NCBI GenBank assembly: GCA_029777145.1
Contig: JAKOSS010000146.1
Location: forward strand, 1 to 7,289
Source of the DNA: Acidobacteriota bacterium
GTDB taxonomy: Bacteria > Acidobacteriota > Blastocatellia > Pyrinomonadales > Pyrinomonadaceae
Length of the DNA stretch: 7,289 nucleotides
Direction: 5' to 3'
In this document: positions 4,117 through 7,289 of the stretch, one piece after another
Layout: each line of letters begins with the position of its first letter
Numbering within the stretch: position 1 is the stretch's first letter
Position numbers and translations under genes: made by a program
Notes under the pieces: model-generated
Database searches by the model: none
Seen by the model: the letters and a program-made list of their open reading frames with translations, nothing else
Told to the model about the DNA's origin: nothing

Positions 4117-5271
4117 ATGTCGAGCAGAATAGACGATTTGTTGCGGATGACGGTCAGTTTCGGCGCTTCGGATCTGCATTTGCGCGCCGGTGCTTTTCCG
4201 ATCATTCGCGTGAACGGGGAATTGAGACCGTTGAGCGGTGTCGAGCGACTCGGTCAGGAGGAAACGCTCGAGATGGCGTTCTCGATGATGTCGAACCGCC
4301 AGAAGATGCATTTCAAGGAAGCGTACGAGGTCGACATCGGATACGGCATTTCGGGCCTCGGCCGGTTTCGCGTCAATATTTTCCAGCAGCGCAGTTCGAT
4401 CGGTCTTGTGGCTCGCGTGATTTCGGACACGATCAAGAACTTCAGCGAACTCGGTCTCCCGCCAATCCTGAACAAGGTTGCCGAGGAACACCGCGGCCTT
4501 GTACTCGTGACGGGTACGACCGGTTCGGGAAAATCGACTTCGCTGGCAGCGGTCGTCGATCACATCAACCAGACGCGCAACTGTCACATCGTGACGATCG
4601 AGGATCCGATCGAATTTCTCCACAAGGACAAGAAATCTTTCATTACACAGCGCGAGGTCGACGTTGATACCCGTAATTTTGCGGAAGCCCTGCGCGGTTC
4701 GCTGCGTCAGGATCCGGATGTGATCCTCGTCGGCGAAATGCGCGACCTCGAAACGATCGAAACGGCGCTCGTCGCGGCCGAAACCGGCCATCTCGTGCTT
4801 TCGACCTTGCACACGCTGGATGCGTCGGAGACTTTGACGCGGATCATATCGGCGTTTCCGCCGTACCAGCAAAAGTCGATCAGGATCCAGATCGCGGGGC
4901 TCCTGAAGGCGGTCATTTCGCAGCGCCTGATGAAGTCGGCGCGCGGCAATTCACGGGTACCGGCGGTCGAGGTGCTGATCTCGACGCCACTCATCCGCGA
5001 CTACATTCTGCACGAAGACAAGACGGCTTCGATCCGCGACGCGATCGCCGCGGGTACTTCGCAGTACGGCATGCAAACATTCGATCAGTCGCTTTTCTAT
5101 CTCTATCAATCCGGACTGATCTCGCTCGAAGAGGCGTTGCACGGTTCGACGAATCCGGACGAATTCCGTTTGCGGCTTGCCGGAATCCAGAACACGTCGG
5201 CGATGGCGAAAGAGGAAATGGAACGTTCGAGCGGCGTGAATGTCATCAGCGATCTCATCACCCGGATGTAG
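4117..5271 (+). CDS. pilT: PilT-family type IV pilus retraction ATPase
   Basis: A 384-residue GspE/PilT-superfamily AAA+-like ATPase that in the family forms a cytoplasmic hexamer at the pilus base and powers pilus retraction. The N-terminal PAS-like domain (about 1-105) carries the family signature GASDLHLRAG (16-25). The RecA-like domain shows Walker A GTTGSGKST (133-141), the Asp box IVTIEDPIEF (158-167), Walker B VILVGEMRD with Glu207 (202-210) and the His box TGHLVLSTLHT (223-233). The C-terminal helical region has LIRDYILHEDK (292-302), where classic PilT has AIRNLIREDK, then GMQTFDQSL (318-326). The length exceeds the usual 345 or so residues of PilT by a polar C-terminal tail (about 357-384), nearer the length of PilU. 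ATG 4117 has only a weak AGG (4105-4107) nine bases upstream, but gives a normal N-terminus. No other pilus gene is adjacent; the pilin is about 2.7 kb away on the other strand. PilT versus PilU is not fully settled. Confidence 0.93.
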   Translation: MSSRIDDLLRMTVSFGASDLHLRAGAFPIIRVNGELRPLSGVERLGQEETLEMAFSMMSNRQKMHFKEAYEVDIGYGISGLGRFRVNIFQQRSSIGLVARVISDTIKNFSELGLPPILNKVAEEHRGLVLVTGTTGSGKSTSLAAVVDHINQTRNCHIVTIEDPIEFLHKDKKSFITQREVDVDTRNFAEALRGSLRQDPDVILVGEMRDLETIETALVAAETGHLVLSTLHTLDASETLTRIISAFPPYQQKSIRIQIAGLLKAVISQRLMKSARGNSRVPAVEVLISTPLIRDYILHEDKTASIRDAIAAGTSQYGMQTFDQSLFYLYQSGLISLEEALHGSTNPDEFRLRLAGIQNTSAMAKEEMERSSGVNVISDLITRM

Positions 5272-5272
5272 C

Positions 5273-5286
5273 GGTCCCGGCGGACC
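5273..5286 (+). other. Hairpin directly after pilT, without T tract
   Basis: GGTCC (5273-5277) and GGACC (5282-5286) pair around CGGC, two bases past the pilT stop. An alternative pairs CCGGC (5277-5281) with GCCGG (5290-5294). No run of T follows, so it is not a convincing intrinsic terminator; it may only protect the 3' end. Confidence 0.3.
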
Positions 5287-5338
5287 TCTGCCGGCGATCC
5301 CCGAGCTCTCGCAAATCATTAGAAAATGCGGATTTGTC

Positions 5339-5368
5339 TTGACAGACGAAGGCGTTGAACTGTAGATT
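5339..5368 (+). promoter_or_regulatory. Upstream rpsA promoter candidate (P1)
   Basis: A perfect TTGACA (5339-5344) is followed after 18 bp by TAGATT (5363-5368, four of six). The -35 is embedded in a short dyad, TTTGTCTTGACAGACGAA (5333-5350). A start near 5375 would give an rpsA leader of about 235 bases. Confidence 0.5.
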
Positions 5369-5409
5369 TTAACTTTGTCCGATCAAAGGTGCGAAATGGA
5401 ATCTGTAGC

Positions 5410-5440
5410 AGAATAGATTGATCTTGATTCTCTCTTTTTT
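5410..5440 (+). terminator. Weak terminator-like hairpin between the two rpsA promoters
   Basis: AGAAT (5410-5414) pairs with ATTCT (5427-5431), and AG/CT inside can extend the stem past a two-base bulge; CTC and six T (5435-5440) follow. The stem is AT-rich and weak. It could end pilT read-through or attenuate P1 transcripts. Confidence 0.25.
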
Positions 5441-5477
5441 CTCATTTCCCGGATTCAATTAGACAAGTTCGATCGTC

Positions 5478-5506
5478 TTTCCATCAGCACCGGATATGGT
5501 TATAAT
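5478..5506 (+). promoter_or_regulatory. Proximal rpsA promoter (P2)
   Basis: TTTCCA (5478-5483, four of six) and a perfect TATAAT (5501-5506) are separated by 17 bp. The predicted start is near 5513, giving a leader of about 98 bases. Confidence 0.55.
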
Positions 5507-5536
5507 TGACGAACCCGCTTCGTCCCATTATTGATG

Positions 5537-5569
5537 TTTGCCTGATCGGGCAAAAGCGGGGCGCGCTTT
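5537..5569 (+). promoter_or_regulatory. Two overlapping leader hairpins upstream of rpsA
   Basis: TTTGCC (5537-5542) pairs with GGCAAA (5549-5554). AAAGCG (5553-5558) pairs with CGCTTT (5564-5569). Both have six-base stems and short loops, and they share 5553-5554, so they compete at their edges. They lie 41 to 73 bases before the rpsA ATG, inside the leader from either promoter. Confidence 0.4.
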
Positions 5570-5610
5570 GTGTAAGCAGCTTTATCGAGAAGGAAAATAA
5601 CAGAATATAA

Positions 5611-7289
5611 ATGTCAAACGAGGTTATTAAAGAAACTGAGGAAACTCCGGCTGAGACTTCCCCGGTTTCGGAGGTTGAAACAACGACGGCGACCGCCAGT
5701 GCGGCGGATGATTCGTTCATCGAGCAAGTGTCGACTGAAGAGGATTTCGGTTCCATACTTGAAAAATTCGAACAGGATCAGGTTGTCGTTCATCCCGGTG
5801 AAGTGGTCACCGGCAAGGTTATCGGCGTTTCTGAACACGGTGTGGTCGTCGACTTCGGCTATAAGGCCGAGGGCGTTGCCCCGATCGAAGAGTTCACGGC
5901 GCCGAACGGCGAAGTCACGGTCAAAACAGGCGATGAGGTCGAAGTCGTAATTCGGAACATCCCGTCGGGCGATGCTCCGCCGGTGCTCTCGTTCAACGAC
6001 GCTCAGCGACGCAAGACCTGGGAAGAGATCGAGAAGGCGTTCAAGGACGGAACTCCGGTCAACGGCGTCGTCGTGGACAAGACGAAGGGCGGACTCAACG
6101 TCGACATCAGCGGAATCGAGGCATTCATGCCCGGTTCGTTGGTCGATTCGCGTCCGGTCTCGAATCTCGACTCTTTCAAAGGGCAGGAGATCGAGGCGGT
6201 CGTCATCAAATTCAGCCGCAAGAAGAACAACATTGTCCTTTCTCGCAAAGCGCTTACCGATGAGGTCATCGGGAAGCAGAAGGCCGAAACGCTCGCGAAG
6301 ATCGAACCCGGATTCGTGGTCGAAGGCGTTATCAAGAACCTTACCGACTACGGCGCTTTCGTGGATATCGGCGGAATCGACGGATTGCTTCATGTCACGG
6401 ATATGTCTTGGGGACGCCTCCAAAATCCGTCTGATATGTTCAAGGTCGGCGATTCGATCCAGGTCAAGGTTCTGAAGCTCGATCGCACGAAAGAAAAGGT
6501 GTCGCTTGGTTTCAAGCAGCTGCAGCCCGACCCGTGGTCGGCTGTCGTCGAGCTCTACCCGGTCGGCGCGCGGATCAAAGGCAAGATCTCGAGTGTTACC
6601 GAGTACGGGGCGTTCGTTGAACTCGAACCCGGTGTCGAAGGACTTGTTCACGTTTCGGAGATGTCGTGGTCGAAGCGCGCGCGCAGTCCGAAGACTTTTC
6701 TCAAGTCGGGCGACGAGGTCGAAGTGCAGGTACTCGGTGTCGACACCGAAGACCGCCGCATCAGCCTCGGAATGCGCCAGCTTCAGCCGAATCCCTGGGA
6801 ACATGCCGCCGCGCTTTATCGCGTTGGTACGACGGTTACCGGGAGCGTCCGCAATCTGACGGATTTTGGCGCCTTTATCGAACTCGAAGAGGGAATCGAC
6901 GGCCTGGTTCATATCTCCGATATTTCGCGGTCGAAGAAGATCAAGCACCCGAAAGAGGTCCTCAAGAAGGGACAGGAAGTTCAGGCGGTTGTCACGAGCC
7001 TTGACGTCGATGCACAGAAAATGTCGCTCTCGATCAAGGAACTCGTACCGAGCGTTTGGGATTCGTTCGTCTCATCGCACCGTCCGGGCGATGTCGTACG
7101 CGGCAAGATCTCGCGTTTTGCGGGCTTCGGAATTTTCGTCGAGCTTGATGAAGATCTCGAAGGGCTGTGCCATATCTCGGAACTTTCCGACGAGCGGATC
7201 GACAATCCCGAGAAGATCTTCAGCATCGGTCAGGAGCTTGAGTTCAAGATTCTTCGGATCGAAACCGACAACCACAAGATCGGACTGTC
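5611..7289 (+). CDS. rpsA: 30S ribosomal protein S1, 3' end outside window
   Basis: The frame is open from ATG 5611 to the window end: 559 codons without a stop. S1 binds single-stranded, A/U-rich mRNA leaders on the 30S subunit and helps initiation on structured or Shine-Dalgarno-poor messages. After an acidic Thr/Glu-rich N-terminal segment (1-60) come six S1 OB-fold repeats starting near residues 63, 147, 234, 319, 406 and 493. The later ones show the typical pattern, for example DYGAFVDIGGIDGLLHVTD, EYGAFVELEPGVEGLVHVSE and FGAFIELEEGIDGLVHISD. The first two are more divergent, as in other S1 proteins where they contact the ribosome. The sixth repeat is nearly complete at the edge, so little more than a tail should be missing. 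The start has no normal Shine-Dalgarno: AAGGA (5590-5594) is 16 bases away and the intervening bases are A/U-rich. Repeat number and order make S1 far likelier than another S1-domain protein. Confidence 0.95.
   Translation, partial: MSNEVIKETEETPAETSPVSEVETTTATASAADDSFIEQVSTEEDFGSILEKFEQDQVVVHPGEVVTGKVIGVSEHGVVVDFGYKAEGVAPIEEFTAPNGEVTVKTGDEVEVVIRNIPSGDAPPVLSFNDAQRRKTWEEIEKAFKDGTPVNGVVVDKTKGGLNVDISGIEAFMPGSLVDSRPVSNLDSFKGQEIEAVVIKFSRKKNNIVLSRKALTDEVIGKQKAETLAKIEPGFVVEGVIKNLTDYGAFVDIGGIDGLLHVTDMSWGRLQNPSDMFKVGDSIQVKVLKLDRTKEKVSLGFKQLQPDPWSAVVELYPVGARIKGKISSVTEYGAFVELEPGVEGLVHVSEMSWSKRARSPKTFLKSGDEVEVQVLGVDTEDRRISLGMRQLQPNPWEHAAALYRVGTTVTGSVRNLTDFGAFIELEEGIDGLVHISDISRSKKIKHPKEVLKKGQEVQAVVTSLDVDAQKMSLSIKELVPSVWDSFVSSHRPGDVVRGKISRFAGFGIFVELDEDLEGLCHISELSDERIDNPEKIFSIGQELEFKILRIETDNHKIGL

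Larger units (their letters stand above)
5272..5610. other. pilT-rpsA intergenic region
   Basis: This 339-bp gap holds a small hairpin just after pilT (5273-5286), a first promoter candidate (5339-5368), an AT-rich hairpin with a T run (5410-5440), a second promoter with a perfect TATAAT (5478-5506) and two overlapping leader hairpins (5537-5569). Short open frames, such as a 12-codon one at 5496-5534, lack ribosome sites, and I see no gene. Confidence 0.7.

Noticed and set aside
4060..4872. Minus-strand open frame of 270 codons.
   Set aside because: It is antisense to pilT, whose motifs are all intact. High third-position GC in pilT explains the absence of stops.
5496..5534. Twelve-codon frame MVIIDEPASSHY upstream of rpsA, considered as a leader peptide.
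   Set aside because: It has no ribosome site, its ATG lies within the P2 -10 region, and it would not be transcribed from P2.
5506..5534. TTGACG at 5506-5511 as the -35 of a third rpsA promoter.
   Set aside because: The hexamer 17 bp downstream (TATTGA) is a poor -10, and the box overlaps the end of the perfect TATAAT of P2.
5614..6948. Minus-strand open frame of 444 codons with internal repeats (RHIRDMKQSVDS-like).
   Set aside because: It is antisense to rpsA. The apparent repeats are the reverse reading of the S1 HVSDMSW-type motifs.

Overview
The window looks like chromosomal DNA of a Gram-negative-type bacterium of moderately high GC. A type IV pilin, a PilT retraction ATPase, a periplasmic DUF2911 protein with a TPR-like tail and a six-repeat ribosomal protein S1 together are compatible with Acidobacteriota (Blastocatellia-like). 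That placement rests on recall of gene content, not on a search. I see no insertion sequence, phage gene, CRISPR array, tRNA or rRNA.

Layout. (1) Bases 1-1391, minus strand: a type IV pilin/pseudopilin gene (1391-969) is followed after 18 bp by an unrecognised helical protein gene (950 to beyond base 1), probably as one operon. (2) Bases 1392-1699: a divergent intergenic region. On the minus strand it carries a strong sigma-54 promoter match for the pilin operon, then two long complementary structures in the predicted pilin mRNA leader. (3) Bases 1700-2449, plus strand: a FabG-like short-chain dehydrogenase with a TTG start. A bidirectional terminator (2481-2514) separates it from the next, convergent operon. 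(4) Bases 3889-2529, minus strand: an SRPBCC/CoxG-like protein and a secreted DUF2911-TPR protein, translationally coupled. (5) Bases 3890-4116: back-to-back sigma-70 promoters. (6) Bases 4117-5271, plus strand: pilT. (7) Bases 5272-5610: the pilT-rpsA intergenic region with two candidate promoters and a structured leader. (8) Bases 5611-7289, plus strand: rpsA, cut by the window end.

How the parts fit. The pilin and PilT point to type IV pilus or pseudopilus biology, but they are about 2.7 kb apart, on opposite strands, and have different promoter classes: sigma-54 for the pilin, sigma-70 for pilT. The SDR, SRPBCC and DUF2911 genes have no evident pathway link to pili. The most interesting part is the pilin upstream region, where a sigma-54 promoter, a possible activator site and a complex leader RNA are packed into about 290 bp. 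The rpsA leader, which lacks a well-placed Shine-Dalgarno, is the second.
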